From: Apoda limacodes
Lineage: Eukaryota > Arthropoda > Insecta > Lepidoptera > Limacodidae
DNA length: 64,000 bases
Direction: 5' to 3'
Assembly (NCBI GenBank): GCA_946406115.1
Contig: OX291542.1
Span: 3,434,959 to 3,498,958 of the forward strand
Made by a program: the position numbers and the translations under genes
Shown here: piece by piece, positions 24,441-34,544 of the stretch
Numbering within the stretch: position 1 is the first letter of the stretch
How the letters are laid out: each line of letters begins with the position of its first letter
The notes under the pieces: model-generated
What the model was told of the DNA's origin: nothing
The model's database searches: none
Seen by the model: only the letters and a program-made list of their open reading frames with translations

Positions 24441-24734
24441 GTGGTTCGTGGGTGAATCTGAGCAGTGCTTGGATCGCGTTCATTACCAAATATGGTAACA
24501 AATAGGTGCATTTGCGGTTTATTTGATAGTATTAGTGACTCTTGAGGGCCCTAATACCAAAGTAGTTCTCCAATTACGGATCAAGGGTTCGTTACCGACA
24601 AAGAAGTTTTCGAGGGCAAAATATTCGAGAGGTAAAATGGTAAAAAACTAAATATTATTAGAATTCGCGAATCCGACTTTTGAGGCTCGGATACGTGATA
24701 CTATCATTGATTTCATATATATCTAGTGTTCAAA

Positions 24735-25545
24735 GCGCGATAGCTTAAAAAGTACTATCATTATATTTTTGATATTCATGCAAATGAAGTATTTTCCGGC
24801 ACCCTGGCTAAACCAAGTCATTAAAAATTTTATGGCTAAACGTGAAAAAGCTAAAACTAAGTTCAAGAAGCAACCCAGTGACAAAAATTTAGCAATTTAC
24901 AAATCACTTCGTACAAATGCCCTAAGGCGTTCAAAGATGCAACAAGACGGCATATACATCAATCTATTGATAATGTCAATCCCTCACAGACGTGGAAATA
25001 CCTTAATTCTATAGGTATTGGTAAATTTTCTACTCCTTGTAATTGTAAATCATCATTTTATAACCTTTCTATGTAAGATTAAACAAGATACTAAAAACGA
25101 AACTCTCCATAAATCACTAGCCTGCTGCAGCCTCAGTGTGAAACATTTTGTTTCCATCAAGTCACTGAAAACGATGTTAAGGCACAGATTCTTGTCATTA
25201 AATCTTCTGCAAAAGGTTCTGACAATCTCTGTTCTTACATGCTTTATCTTGTTATAATGGAGATCTAACCAATCCTCACACATATCTTCAATTACTCTTT
25301 AACAACTTACACATCCCCTATCGCTTGAAAAAAAGCTCACGTCATATCACTACAAAAACTCCCAACCCTAATTTTCTTTCTCAATACCGACCTATCTCTA
25401 TCCTCCCTTTATTGTCGAAGGTTGGTACTAGAATACATCATTAACAAAACAACTCTTTCTTTCTTACAACATTGTAACCTTCTTAATTCTTATCAATCAG
25501 ATTTTCTACCTGGACACAGTACTGTCACAGCCTTCCTTAAGGTTT
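24735..25545 (+). mobile_element. Jockey-like LINE pseudogene, 5' portion
   Basis: Open segment 24769-25014 (K-Y-F-P-A-P-W-L-N-Q-V-I-K..., later I-Y-K-S-L-R-T-N-A) matches the region between endonuclease and reverse transcriptase of insect Jockey-like LINEs. Further on, with frameshifts, come R-P-I-S-I-L-P and Q-S-D-F-L-P-G-H-S-T-V-T-A-F-L, which correspond to early reverse-transcriptase motifs. Multiple stops make it a relic. It breaks at about 25545, where another LINE tail intrudes. Confidence 0.75.
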
Positions 25546-26095
25546 AAAAAAACGTGGTGTACTCAACAGAGCAAAGCAGTACTTCACGTCGATGCAAAGG
25601 TTGCTACTTTTTAAGTCGCAAGTACGGCCCTATGTAGAGTACTGCTGCCATCTCTGGGTGGGTGCACCCGGCTACCAGCTTGGCCCTTGTGACTCGGTTC
25701 AACGACGGGCTGTGTGAATTGAGCCCTTAAGTTTGAGGAGAGGCTGTCCCTGTGTGTGTTATACCGCTTTTACAATGGGATGTGTTCTGAGGTATTGTTT
25801 AAAATTATGCTCACGGTTACTTTCTACCATCACACCGTTTGTTATCGGCAGGGAATTCATTCTCACACTTTAGAACCGAAATGGTTACATACAGTGAGGT
25901 TTCAGAGAACACTTTACCAAAGTTTCTCTAAGGACTACAGTATGTGGTTCTTCAAGAAATAAGTCATTAGATTTTTGATGGGAAACACTTGAGTGATACC
26001 CCTGATGTTGCAAGCGTCCATAGGCCACGGTGACTACTCACCATAATGCGGACCAAAGGCTTGTTTGCCACCTAAGTGGTATTTAAAAAAATACT
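25546..26095 (+). mobile_element. nested 3' fragment of a second LINE (CR1/Jockey-like)
   Basis: Translation in shifting frames reads A-K-Q-Y-F-T-S, then Q-V-R-P-Y-V-E-Y-C-C-H-L-W-V-G-A-P-G-Y-Q-L. After that 25756-25962 reads Y-R-F-Y-N-G-M-C-S-E and T-V-R-F-Q-R-T-L-Y-Q, the C-terminal part of a lepidopteran LINE reverse transcriptase. It ends with 'tgttgcaagcgtccataggc' and 'ggcttgtttgccacctaag', the tail also seen at 7290-7490. It interrupts the LINE on both sides. Confidence 0.8.
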
Positions 26096-27110
26096 GATGA
26101 CAGTCGTAAGGCATAGGATCACAAAATGCTCACGGGTCTTGTTTTACTAGGTTTCACAAATGCCTTTAATTCTGTTGAGTATGACATTTTTCTTGGTATT
26201 CTTAGGTCTCTCAATATATCAGCCCCAATCATTTATTGGTTCGATATCATCGTCGTTCTCCGCATACGTTCGTATAATACTACAAGGTGCTGACGGGAGT
26301 CTCACAAGGTGGCGTTCTTTCTCCTCTTCTTTTCTCTATTTTAATTAACTCTAACTCTTCCTTTCACCTGTATGCTGACGATCTTTAAAACCACTTTGCA
26401 CCTAATAACATAATTAACGCGATTAATAATTTCAACGAGAATTTATGTCACATCAACGAATAGGCAAAATCATTTGGGCTTCTTGTTAATCCCAACAAAT
26501 CACAAGCGTTAATTGTAGGCAGCTACATGCGTAGCTTAGTAACATCATCTTCTCCACCCATTATATACAATAGAACACCTCTCAATCCTAATAGATCACA
26601 ATCTTTCCTGGGACACATAGGTCAATGAAAATAACAAACGCACACATTTTCCTTAGAGAGGAGGATTTTTTCCTATAAATACTAAAATCAGTTTAAGTAT
26701 TTTAGTAGACATTTGTGACATTAATGCCACAGAGGAGCTTTTTAACAAACTTGAGCGACTTCAAATTGTTTTAACATTTCTCAGTGTAGGAAAAAGCTCA
26801 AGTGGCTCCCAATCTGTCTTTGCCGAAACACTCATGTCCTGTCTTTACTTTATAATCTTCTTTACAATCCCTTAACCCCAAAAAAAAACCCTCAAAAGAT
26901 AAATCAGCCCGATCTCATACATCACTTAAATTTTTTATATTTATATTATAAACCCCTTCTCACAACACTGCTTTTTACGGTAAGGTTCTTTTACTGTCCA
27001 GGGTGTTAGCCTTTGGATCTCTCACACTCATACTATAAGAGACGGTCAATCTATTGCCATTTTTAAAAAGAAAGTGAAGGACTACTTTTTACTTTGTTAA
27101 ACACTATGTT
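26096..27110 (+). mobile_element. Jockey-like LINE pseudogene, 3' portion
   Basis: Resumes the interrupted LINE with G-F-T-N-A-F-N-S-V-E-Y-D-I-F-L-G (decayed F-x-x-A-F-D motif). Next come a decayed polymerase motif Q-G-G-V-L-S-P-L-L-F-S and L-Y-A-D-D, the catalytic Y-A-D-D of reverse transcriptases. The C-terminal end reads S-I-A-I-F-K-K-K-V-K-D-Y. Frameshifts and stops throughout. The first catalytic Asp is replaced (F-N-S rather than F-D-x). Confidence 0.75.
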
Positions 27111-27643
27111 ATTTTCCTTTTTTTTATATTTATTTATTATTTTACCTCAACATTGTACTGTTATATGTATTGATAAGTAATTATGTATTGTATTATTGGA
27201 TTATTTAAATTAGGTGCATAAGTACTTATCATGTATTAGGATGAATCTATATTTAAGTGTTCATAATTTATATATTAATTTAGAAATGTCAGTGCATGCG
27301 TGTTACCCGTACACTTTGTACAGCTCTTACTTTTTGAAGTCAGCTGTAAGAGATCTCAACCAGAGACTTGACCCATGTACATTGTTATTTTGTATTATCT
27401 ATGTTTTAAGTGTCCTCTATTTGTGAACATGAAATAGATAAATAAATAAGTTAAGTATATGTATACACTAAGAAATGCACCTGGCAATGTGTATGTTGTT
27501 GCAGTCTTTGCCGTCACGATCGAATTGTCCGCTTGCTATTACGAATTTCGCTCATACTATTTGTATTTTCAATAATTATCGAAAAATAATGTAGAAATGA
27601 TTTAATAGTCGAAATCTGTATGATTATATTAATTAAATTATAG
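27111..27643. other. gene-free stretch between LINE and SINE
   Basis: AT-rich. A short 'tactttttgaagtcagctgt' phrase at about 27329 is related to the repeat phrases at 15758 and 15847. The 70-codon frame at 27214 has no motif. Confidence 0.5.
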
Positions 27644-27765
27644 TCTGTGGTAGCCGAGGGGTTTGAATTTCACTTCACGTCCCAAGTGGCGGGGGTTCGA
27701 ACCAAGTGGCGGGGGGTCGGCGTGTACCAATGAGTCTTTTCTTAATTTCTCAAGTACACTCAACT
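27644..27765 (+). mobile_element. tRNA-derived SINE containing the array breakpoint
   Basis: A tRNA-like head with an A-box-like TGGTAGCCGAGGGG and a B box GGGTTCGAACC at 27693-27703, followed by the usual 'gtcggcgtgtacca' continuation. A 20-bp direct repeat (AAGTGGCGGGGG, twice) lies around the B box. The left boundary of the 12-kb unit (27694) falls inside the B box. Confidence 0.7.
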
Positions 27766-27801
27766 CATAAAAAAATGCAAATAAACTAATTAATTTACTC
27801 G

Positions 27802-28966
27802 TACAATTGGTGTAGAAACACAAAAAACTAGGTAATTTGGTCCACACAGGACTTTGTAAATCAACAAGTAAGTTCTACAATCTATGTCGAAACACTCAGA
27901 ATCTAGGTATTTTGATTTACACAATACTTTGTAAAATAACTAATAATTATACAGTCTGTGCTGAAACACTCAAAAACTAGGTATTTTGGTTTACAAAATA
28001 TTTTGTAAATTAACTAATAAGTATAAAATCTATGTTGAAACACTTGAAAACTATGTATTTTGTTCACACAACACTTTGTAATCGACTAATAAATATAAAA
28101 TCTATGATGAAACTCTCAAAAACTAAATATTTTGGTTCAGACTAGATTGTAAAAGAACTAATAATTACAATCTATGTTGAAACACTCAAAAACTAGATAT
28201 TTTGGTTCACACTATACTTTGTAAAATAACTAATAATTATACAGTCTGTGCTGAAACACTTAAAACTAAGAAGTTTGGTTCACACAATGCTTTGCGAATC
28301 AACTAATAAAATATAAAATCTATGTTGAAAGACTCAAAAACTAGGTATTTTGGTTCACACTATACTTTGTAAAATAACTTATAATTATACAGTCTGTACT
28401 GAAACACTTAAAAACTAGGAAGTTAAGTTCACACAATACTTTGTAAATAATGTAATAAGATATACAATCCATTTTGAAACACTCAAAAACTATGTATTTT
28501 GTTCACACAACAATTTACAATCGACTAATAAATATAAAATCTATGATCCAACTCTCAAAAACTAAATATTTTGGTCCAGATTATACTTTGTAAAAGAACT
28601 TATAATTACAATCTGTGTTGAAACACTTAAAACTAGATGTTTAGGTGTACATAATACTTTGTTAATCAACTAATAAGTATGAACTCTATGTTGAAACACA
28701 TAGAAATGGTTTATTGTGGTCTACACAATGCTTTGTAAATTGACTAATAAGCATAAAATCTATGTTGAAACAATTAAAAACTATGTACTTTGGTTTTCAA
28801 AATTCTTTTTAAATCAACTAATAAGGTATATAATCTATGTTTAACACTCAAAAATTACGTGTTTTGGTTTAAAAAATACTTTGTTAATCAAATAATAAGT
28901 ATAAAATTTATGTTGAAACACTAAAAACCTAGGTATTTGGTTGACAAAATATTTTGTAAAGCAATT
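27802..28966 (+). repeat. 73-bp minisatellite, about 16 units (tandem unit 1)
   Basis: Repeats of roughly 73 bp carry the anchors TTGAAACACTCAAAAACTAG and 'tactttgtaaatcaactaat'. Anchors sit at about 27813, 27888, 27961, 28035, 28107, 28176, 28250, 28325, 28399, 28474, 28546, 28618, 28691, 28765, 28838 and 28912. Units 4-5 and 10-11 resemble each other more than their neighbours (439 bp apart), and units 6-7 resemble 8-9, so the array has higher-order structure. It lies about 1.2 kb upstream of the gene. Confidence 0.9.
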
Positions 28967-30148
28967 ATAAAAAAACCTTCAAGCCTGTAGCCACAAGTAT
29001 AGGGATTAACCATATCAAAAGAAAAGTGTCTGGTTTTGAAATATATTTACATCTACTTAAGCCTATATACTTAGACGGATGGCAGAGATGGCGCGCTTTG
29101 GATGTGGGATTGTGAAAGCAAAGGTTTTATTTTTACTTGCATATGTTCCCACTAGTAGTCACCAGCTTACCCTAACCTTAGACTAGGGTGATTTCGACCA
29201 CAGACCAGGCCCAGAGAGAATTGTGTACTTGGCATACATCCTTTCATACGAGTATGCATGTTTTCTAACTATGTAAAAAAGGCTACACGACAGGTTCAAA
29301 CCAAAGCCAAAAAAGCCGTTTCGACCAGTGTACAAAGACATATTATACTATTGAAGCATACAAAGCAGACAGTCTAAGTTCGACAGGCGCTAGCACGTGA
29401 CCGCACGTTGAAAATCTCGATTTTCTCGATTTTTTGTCGGTAAAAAATGTTACTATTTATTTAGAACTACGAAATTAGCAAATCAGTTGGTCATACTTAT
29501 ATACATTTTATGAAATAAGAATTAAGAAAATATCGCTCTTAGTTTTCCAAACAATTTATATGAAAGCCCAAAAATAGAGTCAGATATATTTTAAAACTGT
29601 TTTAATAGCCAAATTATTATAATATAAGAAAATCCACTTAACTAAGGTTTGAACTATTCTATTTTTTTAACGTGCACTCAGTACTTAAACAATATTAAAC
29701 AAATTTTTGCAAACTTATCACGTTTGGGTATGCCATCACCTTAAGTCAAGTAAAAAAGGTTAATGATGTGGGTTGTATCTAACCGCTGGTTTCTCCCCCG
29801 GGGACTAAATGCGTAAAGACATTATAACTTCCGCTTATAACACTCTAGAATATTTGATAATTTTGAAACCTTTTTTTATTAAATAATAAGTTTTAGTTTT
29901 TAGCCTTTTAATTTTTATGCGAACGTTATTTTTCTTTAAATGCTATTAAACCATATAAATATTGGTTAAAATATGTAACCAAACTTACTGACTTTGTTTT
30001 CTATACATAAATATTGTAATAGACATTTGGATTAAGGACAAAGAATGTTTATTTTGTTGAAGGAATTTTTTTTTTATAATAATAAAACTATTTGAACAAA
30101 TGTTTAATTTTTGAATTGTCGTGACTTTTTATTTTTGTGGAAGTGCAG
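28967..30148. other. gene-free upstream region of array gene copy 1
   Basis: AT-rich DNA with one 'cccccggggactaa' phrase (29797) seen in lepidopteran repeats. No open frame of note; it presumably includes the upstream regulatory region of the gene. Confidence 0.45.
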
Positions 30149-30185
30149 TATATAAATGCTAGTCAGAACCTGATATGTTATCATT
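30149..30185 (+). promoter_or_regulatory. core promoter of array gene copy 1
   Basis: TATATAAA at 30149-30156 and a TCATT initiator (A at 30183) are 34 bp apart, 25 bp before the start codon. Same arrangement in copies 2 and 3. Confidence 0.8.
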
Positions 30186-30207
30186 ACGGTCTTGGAACTA
30201 CCTGATT

Positions 30208-31982
30208 ATGAAAACCATTGCAGTCCTTTGTTTCACTCTCTTGGTAAGTTTAACTATAATCGTGAACATTATTTGTGTTGATATACTAGTACTTAAACAT
30301 TAAAAAAAAATGCTTAGGCAAGTAAGTAAACTATTACAAGTGGACGCTTAGTTACTTATTTATTCTGTTTATTTCAGGTTGCCTGTGTCCAATACAGTGC
30401 AGCACAAGGATGGTCAGGTAAATATTTATTAAGAGGGTGATAAAGGCCAGAAAGCCATTCTCTGTAATAAGAACAATGTCCATGTAAATGTACTAAAAAT
30501 CATTATACAATGACATATAAATTACTTTGAGATGTATATGTTTTTAGCAATTTTTTAAATTTTTTTTTAACAGATAATGTGCATGGAAGAAGTGGTGGAG
30601 ACGTCCACGGTCGTAATGATCACCTAGACAGGGACGGCGACCTCGATGTGCACGGCAGTCGCCGTAACAGACTTAACCGTAACTACCACGACAGTGGCAA
30701 CAGGAACGATAATGGAAATGGTAACCGTGATGACAACGAAAATGGTAATGGAAATGACAATGCTAATGGAAATGGAAATGGAAACAGAAATGGCAATGAT
30801 AATGACAATGATAATGACAATGCCAACAAAAACGGCAATGACAATGCCAATGACAACAGGAACAGCAACACAGGAGTGAACAGAAACTCCGGCAGTAACA
30901 GCAATAGAATCCGAAACAGCAACAGCGTGCAAGACGACAGCCATTCCGGTAATTACTGCTAAATATACTGTTAATATTTTTTTTGCAACTAATTTGTGCA
31001 AAATCAATTTTAATTAACTAGCTCTATTTAAGAACACTCAAAGCTAGAAAATTGCGGGCTAAGGCCATATAAAACTTTCAGTTTTCTTTTTTTTTAATTC
31101 TTTTAGTAAAATTATAATTTTTGATTAATAAATTAGATATCACGTTTTGTGGTAGGCTTTACGCTCTAGTACGTCTTCCATTAGTCCATAAAAAGCACAA
31201 TATTTATATTCTATAAAAAAAGCTCAATGCTTTTGTATTATCCATGCCTGTAAAATTTAAAGAAATCTTCTTAATGTCTCTGTTTCTTTATATTAGTATA
31301 CAAAATAATAAAAATAACAAAAACATCCCTATTTAAATGTTTTACTTTAAGCTTCGTCAGTCAATATTACTACTTACAAATCCGATAAATATTTCCATAA
31401 AAAATTAAAAACAAGATATGGCAACACAAAACACAAATTACATTCTACATGCAATTATAGACGGATACCCATTGAATAACACCATAGTAATAAAAAAAAA
31501 CAACATATTTAATAACACGTTTTCGTTTACTAGGTAACTGACGACATATTACATCTATGCAGAATCTATTCATAGTTTTTGTTTTAAATAACTGTACAGA
31601 TAACCTTAATTGATCAAGCAAGTTAAACAATTTTTATAAGTTTGAAGTCTGTTGTTGTTTTTGTTTGACTGTCGCGCTTTATGTCGCAACGGAGCACCCA
31701 ATTGAGATGAAATCCGGCACAGAAATAGGTGAAGAGACTGATAAGGACATATAAAGTCTACTTTTACAGAAAATTTAAATGTTTATGCAGAAATAACAAT
31801 AACCAAATTCCACGTAAGCAAACTATAACTAAAGTTATAGCTTGCTATAGCAAACTAACTATAATCAAGAAGTTGCTGAAGAAATCCTACGCCGATAACT
31901 GACAAAACCTAGTAGTTATATACGTCTTATGCTTTACGCTTTATTCTAATAAATTCTTTTACTTTCAGGCAAAGGATGGTAA
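30208..31982 (+). CDS. secreted Asn-dipeptide-repeat protein, array copy 1
   Basis: Exons 30208-30243 (MKTIAVLCFTLL), 30378-30417 (VACVQYSAAQGWS), 30574-30948 and 31969-31982 (G-K-G-W, stop) join in frame to 465 nt, 154 residues. Signal peptide 1-21, cleavage likely at A-A/Q22. Residues 26-66 form an H/R/D/G-rich head with three V-H-G motifs. From about residue 67 to 125 almost every second residue is Asn, alternating with G, D, R, K, A and S. Exon 3 encodes 39 Asn, yet none is in an N-X-S/T sequon, and the mature part has no Cys. Retention of intron 3 would end the protein in G-N-Y-C. A 3' UTR exon follows at 32322. Compared with the 19.6-kb paralogue it has a longer head. Silk-like, metal-binding and antimicrobial roles are all conceivable; none is shown. 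Confidence 0.87.
31660..31915 (+). repeat. CTAG-type repeat inside intron 3 of array gene copy 1
   Basis: 'ctaaagttatagcttgctat' and 'gaagaaatcctacgccgata' are collinear with 5560-5640. The 3' terminus is truncated (CCTAGTAG). Equivalent positions: 43803-44058, and twice in unit 3 (55945-56200, 56970-57225). Confidence 0.6.
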
Positions 31983-32079
31983 GAAAAATGCCAAAACCTG
32001 AAGAACGAAAAAAGAAAACGGTAAGTTTTGGTTACTTTATAGCAAAACTTTTATTAACTTCGTATTGTTTATAAGTGAC

Positions 32080-32235
32080 GACTAAATTGGAGCAGTGGTT
32101 AATCATTGTACTGCCAAGTTCTAAGGTCCGGGGTTCGATTTCTGGTGGGTGTGTGTGATACAAAAAGTGACAATTTGTAAAAGGCGATTAGATAAGACGA
32201 ATCCATCGTCATTAAGTTTTTCTCTTATCATGTGA
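32080..32235 (+). mobile_element. tRNA-derived SINE in the 3' UTR intron (unit 1)
   Basis: Head with AGCAGTGGTTAATCATTGTA (A-box region) and GGGGTTCGATTTCTGG (B box) about 45 bp later, then a tRNA-unrelated body. It is not a functional tRNA: there is no paired acceptor stem. Confidence 0.7.
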
Positions 32236-32321
32236 ATATCTGTTTATTATCTTGGTATACCCATTATTATTTTGGTATATCTATTATTTTTGTATCTAAT
32301 TGTAATTATTTCTCATTTCAG

Positions 32322-32425
32322 ATAGATGTAACCCACATATTAAGTTTTTCAAAATTTTATTTTTCTTCAACTAATAATCCAATGTAAATTTTTCATCATG
32401 ATCATAACTGTTTAATACAATTAAA
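32322..32425 (+). other. predicted 3' UTR exon of array gene copy 1
   Basis: Acceptor TCTCATTTCAG ends at 32321; the upstream donor is AAACG/GTAAGT at 32020/32021, 38 nt after the stop codon. ATTAAA at 32420 is a candidate poly(A) signal. The position of this UTR intron parallels that of the 19.6-kb paralogue. Confidence 0.55.
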
Positions 32426-33267
32426 AGTTTATAAATTTAATTTATTTTTATTTGCTTTTATAGTTTTAGGCAGCACTTGTTTCTTTAAAGTACAATATGA
32501 AGATTAGGTACTTCATAAAGACATCCGCTATTAACTTTTTCGCAAAAAGAAACATAGTATGTTTCCTAGGGTTCCGTGCTCAAAGGGTGCCAACGGAGTC
32601 CTTTTACTTACTGACTGTCCGTGTCCGTGTACCCACCATCCGTCCGTGGCGCTATCTTTTAGATCTAAGTATGTAAAAGTCTGATTTTTTTTACAGAATT
32701 TGTGGTAATATGTACAGCATATTACAGATTATAAATAAAATAATATAATTAAAATATAAGGGTTTTCCCCATACAAGAAACGCGATTTTGTTGTTTAAAC
32801 GTAAATAATCGTAAAATAGTAATAGATATAGGCTTCAAACTTGTAGTAATTATTCTGTGAACTCTTAAGTATAACTACAAATAATAAAAACTGAGACTTT
32901 TTTTACATAGAGTGTAATAATTTGGACTTTTAATATTCTCTTAAAAGCATTAATAAGATTAGCGACTTTCTATTCCTTTCTTCTATCTAGCTATTAAATT
33001 ATTGGTGTTTCGCATTTTAAAATGAAAACGGACCCTATATAAGATCACTTTATTGTCCATTTATTGTCCATTTACCCATAGAAACCTTTAATTTGGCAAA
33101 GTTCTTTCATCACGTAGCCAAGCCTAGTTGTCCACTTTAGAGCAGAAGAAATATTTCAACGGAGGCCCCTGTCACTAGAGGCTTATACCAATCTCGATAA
33201 TATTAAGTGAAATTTTAGTATAATAGTTGCTCAAGTTACAATTACAATTACAATCGCAATCTGGCAA
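32426..33267. other. gene-free stretch with a reverse 'gagtcgg' repeat fragment
   Basis: 32573-32655 ('tagggttccgtgctcaaagg', 'ccgtccgtgg') is the reverse of the 7491-7950 repeat end. The rest shows no gene. Confidence 0.5.
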
Positions 33268-33520
33268 CAAAAGTTTCCTGACCGTGTTATTTCTCGATTG
33301 GCCACCGACATTTTGTGTTTTAACACCTTTATACTTTTTTTTGGGCCACGTGAAAGATAAGGTCTATGCTAATGATCCACTATGGATTCAAGACCTTAAA
33401 GATAGAATTCGTTAACTTATCGAGGACATACATCCGCAAATGTGCAATTGTTCATGGAAAATTTCATGAAAAGGATATGGTGCTGCAAGTGTAGCCATGG
33501 CGGCCATTTGGCCTTTGTTT
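33268..33520 (+). pseudogene. mariner-like transposase C-terminal relic (unit 1)
   Basis: In three shifting frames: Q-K-F-P-D-R-V-I-S-R, then D-W-P-P-T-F-C-V-L-T-P-L-Y-F-F-L and G-H-V-K-D-K-V-Y-A-N-D-P, then I-Q-D-L-K-D-R-I-R followed by a stop. This is the C-terminal end of an IS630/mariner-type transposase. The usual D-L-T-P-x-D segment is altered to V-L-T-P-L-Y, so the third catalytic residue is lost. No terminal repeats found. Confidence 0.75.
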
Positions 33521-34411
33521 TCAAAGTTAATGGCGTACCATCCTCTTTACGATGAAATTCATTGATATCTCTTAAAAAATACTCGTTTTTTAAATATCAA
33601 AAACAAAACCTCTTATTGTAAAACCCTTTTAGGTATCTCCTAAGGTTTACTCACAACAACCGTTTTTATTTTTTCAAAAGTGTAACGAAAAGTATAGGTT
33701 ACTTGGGAAGCTATTTTGATTATTATAGTATTGATTCTTATTTTCTTTAATAAATTAGTTACCATCATTTCGTTGAGAATAAAATTGCTCTTTACTGCAT
33801 AGCATTCCAAATAATACTTTAAAAGATATCAGAAATTGAATATTTCACGTAAAAAAAAAATGGTTTCCTTGACGAGACCTACGGCGCTTTTTTGACTGGG
33901 TTTTTATTAAGTTAAGCTTTTATTGGATAAATGCCACAAATTGTTATTTTTATTTTAAAATCAAAGATGTCAGATCTATTTTGGCGAGCATGATTTGCCA
34001 AAATTATTTTAAATTAAGAAAAACAAATCGAATAAGTTACTAGTGCGATAACGCTATTGAACCATTTTTTTTACCTTGTAACAAACTAATAATGGAATCT
34101 ATTGAGCTAGGCAAGTTGATAAAAAGGGCATAAGGCATAATACCTACATATTATTATATTCAATCTTCTGTATCCATTATTTTAAAACCTTCAGTATTTT
34201 AATTTTACAATTATCTTTTATTATAGAAAACTGATTTTTTTTTCTACTTTTGTTATTAATCACAGTGTTAATAGGAATAACTTAAGACAATACGACAGTA
34301 AAATAAAAAAGAACCAAGCTAACGAGGTCAATTGTGATTAAATAATGTAATATGTAACTATGCAAACATATAACAAAGCATGTTTGAACAGTTGTTTTTC
34401 CATACTTTACC

Positions 34412-34449
34412 TATATATATATCGGCTAGTTTGAAAATAAACTATCATA
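34412..34449 (+). promoter_or_regulatory. core promoter of the orphan first exon (unit 1)
   Basis: TATATATATAT at 34412-34422 and a TCATA initiator (A at 34447) 35 bp downstream, 62 bp before the start codon. Layout matches the complete family genes. Confidence 0.65.
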
Positions 34450-34508
34450 CCTTAACAACGCTTCGTGACCATTAGCTTCTTTACTAAAAAAAAAACTAGA
34501 CAATCAAC

Positions 34509-34544
34509 ATGAAAACCATTGCAGTTCTCTGTTTTGCTCTTTTG
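34509..34544 (+). CDS. orphan first coding exon of another family paralogue (unit 1)
   Basis: Encodes MKTIAVLCFALL followed by GTAAGT in phase 0. It is identical in length, phase and all but one residue (A10 for T10) to the first exon of the array genes, and has its own promoter. No family-type second, third or last exon exists before the unit ends at 39836, so the gene was apparently cut by the duplication. The next acceptor after a good pyrimidine tract (CTCTCTCTAG, about 34691) would give F-N-L and a stop. The nearest matching family exon 2 lies in the next unit at 42521. Confidence 0.72.

Noticed and set aside
25053..25283. Minus-strand 76-codon frame with L-R-L-Q-Q-A-S-D-L-W
   Set aside because: Lies antisense within the decayed LINE; chance frame.
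27638..27847. Minus-strand 69-codon frame, with relatives at 39775-39990 and 51918-52133
   Set aside because: Translation of SINE and minisatellite DNA. It recurs only because the unit is duplicated.
32080..32170. Possible tRNA gene
   Set aside because: A- and B-box-like motifs are present, but no acceptor-stem pairing or anticodon loop could be drawn. It fits a SINE head.
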